This document shows positions 1 through 5,394 of a DNA stretch of 18,065 nucleotides, in pieces. The stretch spans positions 1 to 18,065 of the forward strand of contig JBDLHX010000045.1 in the NCBI GenBank assembly GCA_039715165.1. The letters run 5' to 3'. The notes under the pieces are model-generated. The model worked only from the letters and a program-made list of their open reading frames with translations. It did not search any database and was not told where the DNA came from. The position numbers and the translations under genes were made by a program. The number at the start of each line of letters is the position of its first letter. The stretch's first letter is position 1. Origin of the DNA: JAHEEL01 sp039715165 (GTDB taxonomy: Bacteria > Actinomycetota > Acidimicrobiia > Spongiisociales > UBA5794).

Positions 1-162
1 GAGCATGACGCCATCCTCCTCCATCCCCTTCAGCGTCATCCCGGCTTCGCGCAGCAACTCGATGCGGGCTGCCTCGAAGTACTGGACGTAGACGGCGTGA
101 TTGACGTGGTGGTACGGGTCAAGTTCGTAGAACCGGACGCGAATTGGGAACCGATGAATCAC
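1..162 (-). CDS. Acyl-CoA thioesterase, 4HBT hotdog family (FadM/YbgC-like), 3'-truncated
   Basis: Only the first 54 residues are inside the window; the gene runs off its left edge. Translation from a GTG at 162 gives a start MIHRFPIRVRFYELDP, followed by HHVNHAVYVQYFEAARIELL. This matches the N-terminal strand and the Asp...HVN...Y..Y.E.AR.E motif of YbgC/FadM-type 4-hydroxybenzoyl-CoA thioesterases, where the Asp of ELDP is the expected catalytic acid. Known family members hydrolyse acyl-CoA thioesters in the cytoplasm; the substrate cannot be told from this piece. An in-frame TAG four codons upstream limits the choice of start. There is no Shine-Dalgarno sequence, but TAGGTT lies 6 nt before the GTG, so a leaderless transcript is likely. 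It stands alone on the minus strand, 150 bp downstream of trmL. Family confidence is high; the exact function is open. Confidence 0.8.
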   Translation of the reverse strand, partial: MIHRFPIRVRFYELDPYHHVNHAVYVQYFEAARIELLREAGMTLKGMEEDGVML

Positions 163-168
163 GCCGCC

Positions 169-174
169 AACCTA
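169..174 (-). promoter_or_regulatory. Candidate -10 element (TAGGTT) of a leaderless promoter for the thioesterase
   Basis: On the minus strand TAGGTT fits the actinobacterial -10 pattern TANNNT and is followed by 6 nt (GGCGGC) and then the GTG start at 162. That places the transcription start at or next to the start codon. No clear -35 is visible. The inference rests on the same arrangement recurring at several other genes in this window. Confidence 0.45.
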
Positions 175-183
175 CCCCAAACG

Positions 184-305
184 CGTACCCAGGGTTGCAG
201 TCCCCGTATGAGGCGCAGATAGCCCGCGGAATCGTGGAATGTTGTCGCGTCCGACGAACCGTGGGCTGGAGAGACACCTATAGGCCGCTGCGAGCCCTGG
301 GTTCG
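184..305. repeat. Imperfect inverted repeat flanking the trmL-thioesterase gap
   Basis: CGTACCCAGGGTTGCAG at 184-200 is matched on the opposite strand by CGAACCCAGGGCTCGCAG (305-288). The core ACCCAGGG is identical, with a few mismatches or a one-base indel around it. About 87 bp lie between the arms. The pair sits in the 150-bp gap after trmL. The loop is too long and there is no T-run, so it is not a standard terminator. I otherwise see nothing in this gap. Confidence 0.3.
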
Positions 306-312
306 TAGCGCG

Positions 313-768
313 CTAGTGGAAGTCGTGCTGGCGCCAGGCTTCGTAGACGGCGATCGCTGCCGCGTTCGCCAAGTTCAGCGAGCGCCCTCCCTCGGCGATC
401 GGGATGCGGACCCGCTCGGTCACCGCCGGGTGCTGGAGCACATCGGCCGGAAGGCCGTCGGACTCGCGACCGAACAGCAGCGCGTCACCGTCCTCGTACT
501 CGATCGTCGTGTAGAGCTTCTCGGCGTGCTGGGTGAAAGCGAACACACGTGACGGCCGAACGGCACCGAGGAACGCCTCGAAGTCCTCATGAACCGTCAC
601 GTCGGCGTACTCCCGGTAGTCGAGGCCGGCGCGCCGCAGCCGGGCATCGTCGAGATCGAAGCCGAGGGGACGGATGAGGTGCAACCGGTTCCCGGTGTTC
701 ACACAGAGACGCATGAGGTTCCCCGTATTGGGGGCGATCTCTGGACGGTGGAGCACTACATGGAACAA
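313..768 (-). CDS. trmL: tRNA (cytidine/uridine-34 2'-O)-methyltransferase TrmL
   Basis: A 151-aa SPOUT-class methyltransferase that methylates the ribose 2'-OH of wobble base 34 in certain tRNA(Leu) species, using S-adenosylmethionine. The whole length fits the family (about 155 aa). It opens FHVVLHRPEIAPNTGN, followed by LRRAGLDY near residues 44-51. LLFGRESDGLP lies at about 97-107 and RSLNLANAAAIAVYEAWRQ at about 129-147; the last two form the SAM-binding trefoil knot. The longer open frame that begins at 1065 is not credible, because homology starts only at the TTG at 768. That TTG has GGAGG 10 nt upstream (783-779), supporting it as the start. It lies 52 bp downstream of the 199-aa nuclease-like gene on the same strand and may be co-transcribed with it. 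The gap between them is mostly a heptad repeat. Confidence 0.93.
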   Translation of the reverse strand: MFHVVLHRPEIAPNTGNLMRLCVNTGNRLHLIRPLGFDLDDARLRRAGLDYREYADVTVHEDFEAFLGAVRPSRVFAFTQHAEKLYTTIEYEDGDALLFGRESDGLPADVLQHPAVTERVRIPIAEGGRSLNLANAAAIAVYEAWRQHDFH

Positions 769-785
769 TGCGATCAGGCCTCCAC

Positions 786-820
786 CGCAAGCTCGTGGCT
801 GGTAGCTCGCAGCTTGTAGC
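786..820. repeat. Degenerate heptanucleotide tandem repeat (5 x 7 bp)
   Basis: Five consecutive 7-bp units fill 786-820. All end in GC, and the plus-strand consensus is close to TSGTAGC (for example TGGTAGC, TCGCAGC, TTGTAGC). The array abuts the stop codon of the upstream minus-strand gene exactly (TGA at 823-821) and ends just before the trmL ribosome binding site. Units differ by one to three bases, so it is old or was made by slippage plus substitution. It could also fold weakly or be a spacer motif scattered through the genome; function is unknown. Confidence 0.6.
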
Positions 821-1420
821 TCACTTCTCCCCTCGCACGGCCTTCTCGAGGAGCAGCATGAACGACAACGCCGGGTCCTTCGACTGGATCGTCTGTGCCG
901 CCGACCAGTGCTCACCGAGCGTGCGGTGCATGAACCCGACGAGATCCCCGTGGAGCATCCACCCGTATTTCCCGTCGGTCTTCTGTGGTGGCCGCGCTCC
1001 AAAAGCCATGAGTCGCACCCGCAACCCCTCGGGATGATCGGCCTCGCCGTCCTCGAGCAGCTCACTGATCACACCGCCAATACGGTCCTGGGGAACGGCG
1101 CCGAATCGAGAGAGCGCCGCACGCAAAACCTTCGGGTCACGCGCCGACGCGTTGAGCTCAGCCCGCCCCTCCTTCACCTCGGCGATGATGAGATCCACCC
1201 GCTCCCGATCAATGTCCAGCGCCGGGTCGAGTGCGATGACCGGTCCCCCGACCGCCTCATCCGGTCGCCCCGCACCCGGGATGCGCAGTGCGAGGACATC
1301 GACGTCCGTGACCGTCCGGTAGTCGCCGTCCGCCATGAGTTCGAGCACGGGGTACTCGGTCACGGTGAAATACCCGTTCATGTAAAGGTATGACTGCACA
1401 AGAGCGACAGCGGTGTCCAT
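821..1420 (-). CDS. Uncharacterised protein with a PD-(D/E)XK nuclease-like core
   Basis: A 199-aa cytoplasmic protein with no signal peptide or membrane span. The N-terminal helix (MDTAVALVQSYLYMNGYF) is followed by TEYPVLEL, then DVDVLAL with Asp41, then DLIIAEVKEGRAELN with Glu81 and Lys83. A hydrophobic strand carrying Asp, then about 40 residues later a hydrophobic strand ending E-x-K, is the hallmark of the PD-(D/E)XK nuclease fold. Glu22 may be the extra helix acid seen in some members. The C-terminal 110 residues are not recognised. I chose ATG 1420 over the upstream GTG 1429, because TAGTGT ends 7 nt before the ATG and overlaps the GTG, as expected for a leaderless gene. The fold is inferred from motifs only; DNA cleavage is not shown. 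Part of its 5' end is duplicated about 580 bp upstream. Confidence 0.7.
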   Translation of the reverse strand: MDTAVALVQSYLYMNGYFTVTEYPVLELMADGDYRTVTDVDVLALRIPGAGRPDEAVGGPVIALDPALDIDRERVDLIIAEVKEGRAELNASARDPKVLRAALSRFGAVPQDRIGGVISELLEDGEADHPEGLRVRLMAFGARPPQKTDGKYGWMLHGDLVGFMHRTLGEHWSAAQTIQSKDPALSFMLLLEKAVRGEK

Positions 1421-1427
1421 GCGGGTC

Positions 1428-1433
1428 ACACTA
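1428..1433 (-). promoter_or_regulatory. Candidate -10 element (TAGTGT) of a leaderless promoter
   Basis: On the minus strand TAGTGT is followed by 7 nt and the ATG at 1420, with no Shine-Dalgarno sequence. The same element and spacing recur in the partial duplicate at 2010-2015 (TAGGCT, 7 nt, ATG), which suggests the promoter was copied together with the gene start. Confidence 0.45.
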
Positions 1434-1531
1434 GATGAGTACCGACCGCGTCCATCGCGATACCTGTGTCAATCACCCGCTTGCGGCCTCGATCCTGAAC
1501 CTCCCGCCCACGCGTGCAGCGACATCGGCGG

Positions 1532-1900
1532 TCAGGCGCTTGGCAGCTGGTCCTCGGTGAGATCGGCGTACTGCTCTCCAAGAGCGCGAGCAAACTTGGC
1601 GTGGATCCCTGACAGCCAGAGCCAGTCGCCGTCGATGTGGCCTCCCATGAGCCACAGACTCCCAGCTTCGTCGCTTACAGGAAGATCGACCGTGACCGTC
1701 TTTGTGGATACGAATCGTGAGATTACGAAGATGATCAACCCGAACACGAGCAGGAGGGGCCAGGCCCAATCGGAGCCGTAGGTCGTTGCTGCAAGCGTCT
1801 TGGTCCGTGTCCCTGTCGCTGGCTCGCCGGTCAAGACGCAAATCGGAGGGAAGTGTCCCTCCCTGGCATCGGAGAGTCGTACGGCTGCTCTTTGGCGCAT
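1532..1900 (-). CDS. Small single-span membrane protein with a CVLTGEPA motif, function unknown
   Basis: A 122-aa protein. An N-terminal segment carries PPICVLTGEPA (residues 18-28), a motif I associate with uncharacterised actinobacterial proteins in which a Cys-containing loop precedes a membrane anchor. One strong hydrophobic span follows at about 45-64 (WAWPLLLVFGLIIFVISRF). A soluble C-terminal half then has VTVDLPVSDEAG and an acidic tail. The protein is probably anchored in the cytoplasmic membrane; orientation is not clear. ATG 1900 is preferred over TTG 1906, because TAACCT lies 6 nt before the ATG and no ribosome binding site is present. It is monocistronic on this evidence, with about 111 bp to the next gene downstream. 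No function can be assigned. Confidence 0.72.
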   Translation of the reverse strand: MRQRAAVRLSDAREGHFPPICVLTGEPATGTRTKTLAATTYGSDWAWPLLLVFGLIIFVISRFVSTKTVTVDLPVSDEAGSLWLMGGHIDGDWLWLSGIHAKFARALGEQYADLTEDQLPSA

Positions 1901-1906
1901 GCCCAA

Positions 1907-1912
1907 AGGTTA
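1907..1912 (-). promoter_or_regulatory. Candidate -10 element (TAACCT) of a leaderless promoter
   Basis: On the minus strand TAACCT is followed by TTGGGC and then the ATG at 1900, a 6-nt spacing. This argues that translation begins at 1900 and that TTG 1906 lies upstream of the transcript. Confidence 0.45.
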
Positions 1913-1963
1913 GCGCTTGGCATCCGGCTGAAGATTCGACCGCTAAGACGTCTTCAGAGTCGC

Positions 1964-2015
1964 CTAGAGGTAGCTCTGAACGAGCGCGACAGCGGTATCC
2001 ATGTGGCTCAGCCTA
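1964..2015 (-). pseudogene. Remnant copy of the promoter and first 12 codons of the 199-aa nuclease-like gene
   Basis: Reading the minus strand from 2015: TAGGCT, 7 nt, ATG at 2002, then codons for MDTAVALVQSYL and a TAG stop at 1966-1964. The 12 residues are identical to the start of the protein at 821-1420. There the next codon is TAC (Tyr), and here the corresponding codon is TAG. The nucleotide match extends upstream through the -10 element (TAG..TGA.CC.CATGGA) and fades just after the stop. Several synonymous third-position differences separate the copies, so this is not a recent exact duplication. It is either the decayed end of a lost paralogue or a short copied segment. It could still be transcribed as a 12-residue leader ahead of the 122-aa gene. 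Confidence 0.65.
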
Positions 2016-2032
2016 TCGAATCAGCAGCCGGG

Positions 2033-2323
2033 TCAGACCGGCTGCCCGTACCCGTACTGGTCCCTTCGGCTGTATGCGCCGCCCCCGTAGCTGGTCACGT
2101 CGGCGAGCAGCGACAGGGCGATGAGCACCCAGTCGAAGTACTCGACGCCGCCCGGAGCGACGATGACGTAGGCGAGCGTCGTCCATGGGAGGAAGAGGAA
2201 TCCGAGCAGCGGTATGAAGAAGTTCGAGTAGACGAACTTCCAGCGCAGCGGGTCCATGAGCCAATAGACGAGGATCGCGGCCCTCGGACCGATCATCATC
2301 AACACCACGGCCAGACAACACAT
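2033..2323 (-). CDS. Small conserved three-span membrane protein, function unknown
   Basis: A 96-aa integral membrane protein with hydrophobic segments at about 3-22, 33-54 and 61-76. GPRAAILVYWLMDPLRW comes near the start, then PLLGFLFLPWTTLAYV and VAPGGVEYFDWV, and it ends in a glycine- and tyrosine-rich tail (YGGGAYSRRDQYGYG). I recognise this pattern from conserved hypothetical proteins of actinobacteria but know no assigned role. A much longer open frame on this strand (up to 4072) covers it, but the upstream part is antisense to the acyl-CoA dehydrogenase gene and is not real. The ATG at 2323 has a GAGAGG ribosome binding site 6 nt upstream. It is transcribed away from the acyl-CoA dehydrogenase gene across a 93-bp shared intergenic region. 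Confidence 0.8.
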   Translation of the reverse strand: MCCLAVVLMMIGPRAAILVYWLMDPLRWKFVYSNFFIPLLGFLFLPWTTLAYVIVAPGGVEYFDWVLIALSLLADVTSYGGGAYSRRDQYGYGQPV

Positions 2324-2351
2324 ACGAGTCCTCTCCCCTTTCGACCGAGCC

Positions 2352-2357
2352 ACCCTA
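2352..2357 (-). promoter_or_regulatory. Candidate -10 element (TAGGGT) for the 96-aa membrane protein
   Basis: On the minus strand TAGGGT lies 28 nt before the ATG at 2323, which would give a 5' leader of about 20 nt that includes the visible ribosome binding site. No convincing -35 was found. The 27-28 nt spacing matches the two other leadered candidates here, at 2384 and 11776. Confidence 0.3.
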
Positions 2358-2383
2358 CCGGAACCCACGGACCCGGGGCCGGA

Positions 2384-2389
2384 TAGGCT
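2384..2389 (+). promoter_or_regulatory. Candidate -10 element (TAGGCT) for the acyl-CoA dehydrogenase gene
   Basis: TAGGCT lies 27 nt before the GTG start at 2417, leaving a short leader that contains AAGGAGG at 2404-2410. The -35 region is not recognisable, so the call rests on the TANNNT pattern and its position. Confidence 0.3.
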
Positions 2390-2416
2390 TGGTCCGTCCA
2401 CGCAAGGAGGCGACGG

Positions 2417-3553
2417 GTGGAGTTCAAAGAGGAACATCTCGCGTTCCGCAGGGTCATGCGTGAGTTCGCAGACGCGGAGATCGCACCACACACTCGCGAG
2501 TGGGATCGAACGAAGACCTTCCCCCTCGACGCGGTCAAGAAGATGGCCGACCTCGGCCTGTTCGGTCTCCCGTTCGAGGAGCGCTACGGCGGTTCGGAAT
2601 CGGACTTCGCAACCCTGTGCATCGCCATCGAGGAACTCGCCCGCGTCGACCAGTCGATGGCGATCACGCTCGAGGCGGCCGTCGGCCTCGGCATCAACCC
2701 GATCGCCGAATTCGGCACCGAAGAACAGAAGGAGCGGTGGCTCCCGGACCTCATCGCGGGCCGAGCCCTCGCAGCGTTCGGGCTCACCGAGCCCGACGCC
2801 GGATCCGATGCCGGGGCGACACGCACGAAGGCCGACCTCATCGACAGCGAGTGGCACGTCAACGGCTCGAAGGCGTTCATCACGAACTCCGGGACCGACA
2901 TCACCACCCTCGTGACCGTCACGGCCCGGACCGCCCCCGAGGAGATCTCGACGATCATCGTGCCGGTCGACACACCCGGTTTCGAAGTCGAGCCGCCGTA
3001 CGAGAAGATGGGATGGCACGCCTCGGACACCCATGGTCTCCGCTTCGACGACTGCGTTGTGCCCGAGGAGAACCTCCTCGGTGAACGCGGCCAAGGCTTC
3101 CGCCAGTTCCTTCACACGCTCGACGACGGGCGCATAGCGATCGCAGCTCTCGCCGTCGGCGTGCTCCAATCGTGCCTCGAAGAGACGACCGCGTATGCGA
3201 AGGAACGGACGTCCTTCGGCCGGGCGATCGGCGCCTACCAGGCCGTTGCATTCAAGATCGCCGACATCGAGGTGATGGCCGAGGCGGCTCGTCTCCTCAC
3301 CTACAAGGCCGCGTGGCTCAAGGACACCGGCCAGCCGTACAAGCACGCGGCAGCGAGGGCGAAGCTCTACGCCACAGAGGCGGCCGTCACCGCCACAAGA
3401 GAGGCGACGCAGATCTTTGGAGGCGCCGGGTTCCTCGACGACACGCTGGTCGCCCGTCACTACCGGGACGCGAAGGTCCTCGAGATCGGTGAGGGGACGA
3501 GCGAGATCCAGCGCCTCGTGATCGCCAGGGGCCTCGGCCTGCCGGTGCACTGA
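2417..3553 (+). CDS. Acyl-CoA dehydrogenase
   Basis: A 378-aa, full-length FAD-dependent acyl-CoA dehydrogenase that introduces the alpha,beta double bond into acyl-CoA and passes electrons to electron-transfer flavoprotein. The N-terminal helical domain covers about 1-115. The first family signature is FGLTEPDAGSDAG at 121-133. A beta domain follows, then the C-terminal helical domain with RTSFGR near 264-269 and QIFGGAGF at 332-339. Glu359 in GEGTSEIQR is at the position of the catalytic base of short- and medium-chain and glutaryl-type enzymes. The GTG start has a perfect AAGGAGG 6 nt upstream. The stop is 4 bp before the thioesterase start, so the two form an operon. Substrate chain length cannot be read from the sequence; a branched-chain or short-chain substrate is plausible. 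Confidence 0.95.
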   Translation: MEFKEEHLAFRRVMREFADAEIAPHTREWDRTKTFPLDAVKKMADLGLFGLPFEERYGGSESDFATLCIAIEELARVDQSMAITLEAAVGLGINPIAEFGTEEQKERWLPDLIAGRALAAFGLTEPDAGSDAGATRTKADLIDSEWHVNGSKAFITNSGTDITTLVTVTARTAPEEISTIIVPVDTPGFEVEPPYEKMGWHASDTHGLRFDDCVVPEENLLGERGQGFRQFLHTLDDGRIAIAALAVGVLQSCLEETTAYAKERTSFGRAIGAYQAVAFKIADIEVMAEAARLLTYKAAWLKDTGQPYKHAAARAKLYATEAAVTATREATQIFGGAGFLDDTLVARHYRDAKVLEIGEGTSEIQRLVIARGLGLPVH

Positions 3554-3557
3554 CCAT

Positions 3558-4373
3558 ATGGCGAATGCTCTCTTCATCAGAGACGGCGACGTCTTCCATC
3601 CGACGGAGCTGACACGCAGCTTCTGGTCCGACGACGCGCAGCACGGCAGCCCACCGGCGGGCCTGCTGGGACGGGCGATCGAGAACACCCCAACGGTGAT
3701 CCCGATGCAGGTGGTCCGGCTGACGATCGACCTGTTCCGAGAAGTCCCCGTCAATATGCCGCTCACCGTCGAGACGAACGTGGTGCGAGACGGTCGCCGC
3801 ATCCAGGTCGTCGATGCCGCCATCGTTGCGGGAGAGCGCACCGTGGCGCGTGCCTCGGGCCTCAAGATCCGCACCACCGACGTCGCCCTGCCGAACAGGG
3901 AAACTCCATGGGACCCACCGCCCGGCCCGGAGGAATCGGAGCCGCTCGTCTGGAACAGCCACGGGTACGAGCCGACCGACCACATCCGGTTCCACACCCA
4001 TGCCATCGAAGTTCGCACGATCGGCAACTCGTTCCTCACTCCCGGCGAGGGCCTCTCCTGGGTGCGCCTCACCGTGCCGCTCGTCGAGGGGGAAGAGACG
4101 ACGCCGTACGCTCATACCGCGGCGCTCTCCGATGTCGGGAACGGGAATTCGATGGCGCTCGACGGCCGCGAGTGGCTCTACGTAAATCCTGACCTCAACG
4201 TGTCGCTCCACCGTTGCCCGCAGGGCGGCTGGCTCGGCCTCAGGTCGTTTGCTCACCAGCACCGAACCGGCATCGGACACGCCGACTCGCTCCTCTTCGA
4301 CGAGGCAGGGCCGATCGGCCGAGTGGGTCAGTCCCAGATCCTCGAACCGAGGACCGACTCGCGAACGACGTAG
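3558..4373 (+). CDS. Double-hotdog thioesterase family protein (TesB-like)
   Basis: A 271-aa protein with the two-hotdog layout of TesB-like thioesterases. The N-terminal repeat contains QHGSPPAGLLGRAIE (about residues 28-42) and VRLTIDLFREVPVN. The C-terminal repeat contains WLYVNPDLNVSLHR, then GWLGLRS and GIGHADSLLFDEAG. Family members hydrolyse acyl-CoA to free acid and CoA, although many in this subgroup are untested. It starts 4 bp after the acyl-CoA dehydrogenase stop and has no strong ribosome binding site of its own, so coupled translation is likely. The pair suggests one acyl-CoA pathway in which the product or a side product is released as an acid. Its 3' end overlaps the convergent menC-like gene by 46 bp. 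Confidence 0.85.
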   Translation: MANALFIRDGDVFHPTELTRSFWSDDAQHGSPPAGLLGRAIENTPTVIPMQVVRLTIDLFREVPVNMPLTVETNVVRDGRRIQVVDAAIVAGERTVARASGLKIRTTDVALPNRETPWDPPPGPEESEPLVWNSHGYEPTDHIRFHTHAIEVRTIGNSFLTPGEGLSWVRLTVPLVEGEETTPYAHTAALSDVGNGNSMALDGREWLYVNPDLNVSLHRCPQGGWLGLRSFAHQHRTGIGHADSLLFDEAGPIGRVGQSQILEPRTDSRTT

Positions 4374-5329
4374 GGGGCGAAGACACCGGGGTCCGGAGAG
4401 AAGCCGATCCCCGGCTCGTCCCAGGCCTCGGTACCTCTCCGATCGCCGCTGCCGACGCCCCTGGACAGATACCACGAGGCTTCCGCGACATCCGAATGCA
4501 CCGCACCGGGCAGTGAGGCAACTGCTCGGGTGTGGGCTCGACCGATCTCGGTCTCAATGAGGCCGGACGCCTTGATGCGCAATCCCCCGGCGAGAGCAAC
4601 GTCATGGATGGCGCGGGCAGCCGAGATGCCAACCCTCCCGGGCTTCACGACAACGATGTCACATGCCCCCGCCTCGATGGCACGAATCGCTGCATCCTCC
4701 GAGTCGATCGGCTCATCCAGCGCGACCGGAGCGACGATCTCGTCTCGCAATCGCGCGTGTGCTGGGAGGTCCGCGGCCCCGAAGGGCTGCTCGATGTAGG
4801 CGACGCCCAGGCCGTCGAGATCGAGCAAGGCGTCTCGTTCATCCCATGTGTACGACCCGTTCGCATCGACACCGACGCTGATGTCCGGCATCTCCTCGAG
4901 AAGAGCGGCGACACGTTCGATGTCGACTCCCGGACGTATCTTGAGCTTGGCTGCATCGGCACCGGTCTCTCCTACACGCTCGACCGGGTCCTCATCGAGA
5001 CCGACCGCAATCGACATGGGAACCGGCCGCCGAGACCCATCGATCGCCTGCCAGAGGGGAATCGCCTTCTGCCGTGCGTCGAGATCGGCCTCGGCCTCGT
5101 CGATGGCCGCCGCAGCCGTCGGAGAGAGCACGCTGCCCCGTTCGAGTGTGGACCAGGCGTCTTCGACGGTATCCGGTGTGGCCCCCGGGTACGGCGCCGC
5201 CTCACCCCACCCACTGGTGGAACCATCGTTGATCTCCACGACGACCAAGCGCCGCTCCCGCACGTTCCCGGTTGCGGTGACGAACGGAGAGCGAAGCGGA
5301 ATAGCGAGCTCCCACATGCGTCCTTCCAT
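4328..5329 (-). CDS. menC: Enolase-superfamily o-succinylbenzoate synthase / N-acylamino acid racemase (MenC type)
   Basis: A 333-aa protein of the muconate-lactonising subgroup. MenC dehydrates SHCHC to o-succinylbenzoate in menaquinone synthesis. Numbered from Met 5329, the catalytic set is complete: KLK (Lys128, Lys130), VDANG (Asp155), IEQP (Glu180), LDEP (Asp205) and the second-side lysine VVVKPGR (Lys229). SGLIETEIGR follows. The KPGRVG and IETEIGR context is nearer the NSAR/OSBS type than the E. coli MenC type, so N-acylamino acid racemase or dipeptide epimerase activity is an alternative. The open frame extends to 5413, but homology starts at about residue 29 of that frame. ATG 5329 has TACGCT 6 nt upstream (leaderless). 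ATG 5317, four codons later, is the other option. It is divergent from the E1 gene by 65 bp. No other men genes are visible. Confidence 0.82.
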   Translation of the reverse strand: MEGRMWELAIPLRSPFVTATGNVRERRLVVVEINDGSTSGWGEAAPYPGATPDTVEDAWSTLERGSVLSPTAAAAIDEAEADLDARQKAIPLWQAIDGSRRPVPMSIAVGLDEDPVERVGETGADAAKLKIRPGVDIERVAALLEEMPDISVGVDANGSYTWDERDALLDLDGLGVAYIEQPFGAADLPAHARLRDEIVAPVALDEPIDSEDAAIRAIEAGACDIVVVKPGRVGISAARAIHDVALAGGLRIKASGLIETEIGRAHTRAVASLPGAVHSDVAEASWYLSRGVGSGDRRGTEAWDEPGIGFSPDPGVFAPYVVRESVLGSRIWD

Positions 5330-5335
5330 GCCGTC

Positions 5336-5341
5336 AGCGTA
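5336..5341 (-). promoter_or_regulatory. Candidate -10 element (TACGCT) of a leaderless promoter for the menC-like gene
   Basis: On the minus strand TACGCT is followed by GACGGC and the ATG at 5329, a 6-nt gap. A weak -35-like TTGAAC (5362-5357) sits 15 bp further upstream. This supports 5329 as the start rather than the upstream end of the open frame. Confidence 0.42.
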
Positions 5342-5394
5342 AACCGTCGGGGTATCGTTCAACACGCCGACAGCGATCCCCAGGCGACGAACCA

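Noticed and set aside
769..1065. Upstream extension of trmL
   Set aside because: The extra residues overlap the end of the 199-aa gene and are Ser/Arg/Cys-rich nonsense. TTG 768 has a GGAGG site and matches the family N-terminus.
1430..1531. Possible small gene or RNA between the nuclease-like and 122-aa genes
   Set aside because: The open frames here are short, lack ribosome binding sites or TANNNT at a useful distance and show no recognisable motif. No tRNA-like cloverleaf was seen.
2033..4072. A 679-codon open frame on the minus strand
   Set aside because: Only its last 96 codons encode a plausible protein. The rest is antisense to the well-supported acyl-CoA dehydrogenase and thioesterase genes and has the Arg/Gly/Asp-rich look of a high-GC shadow frame.
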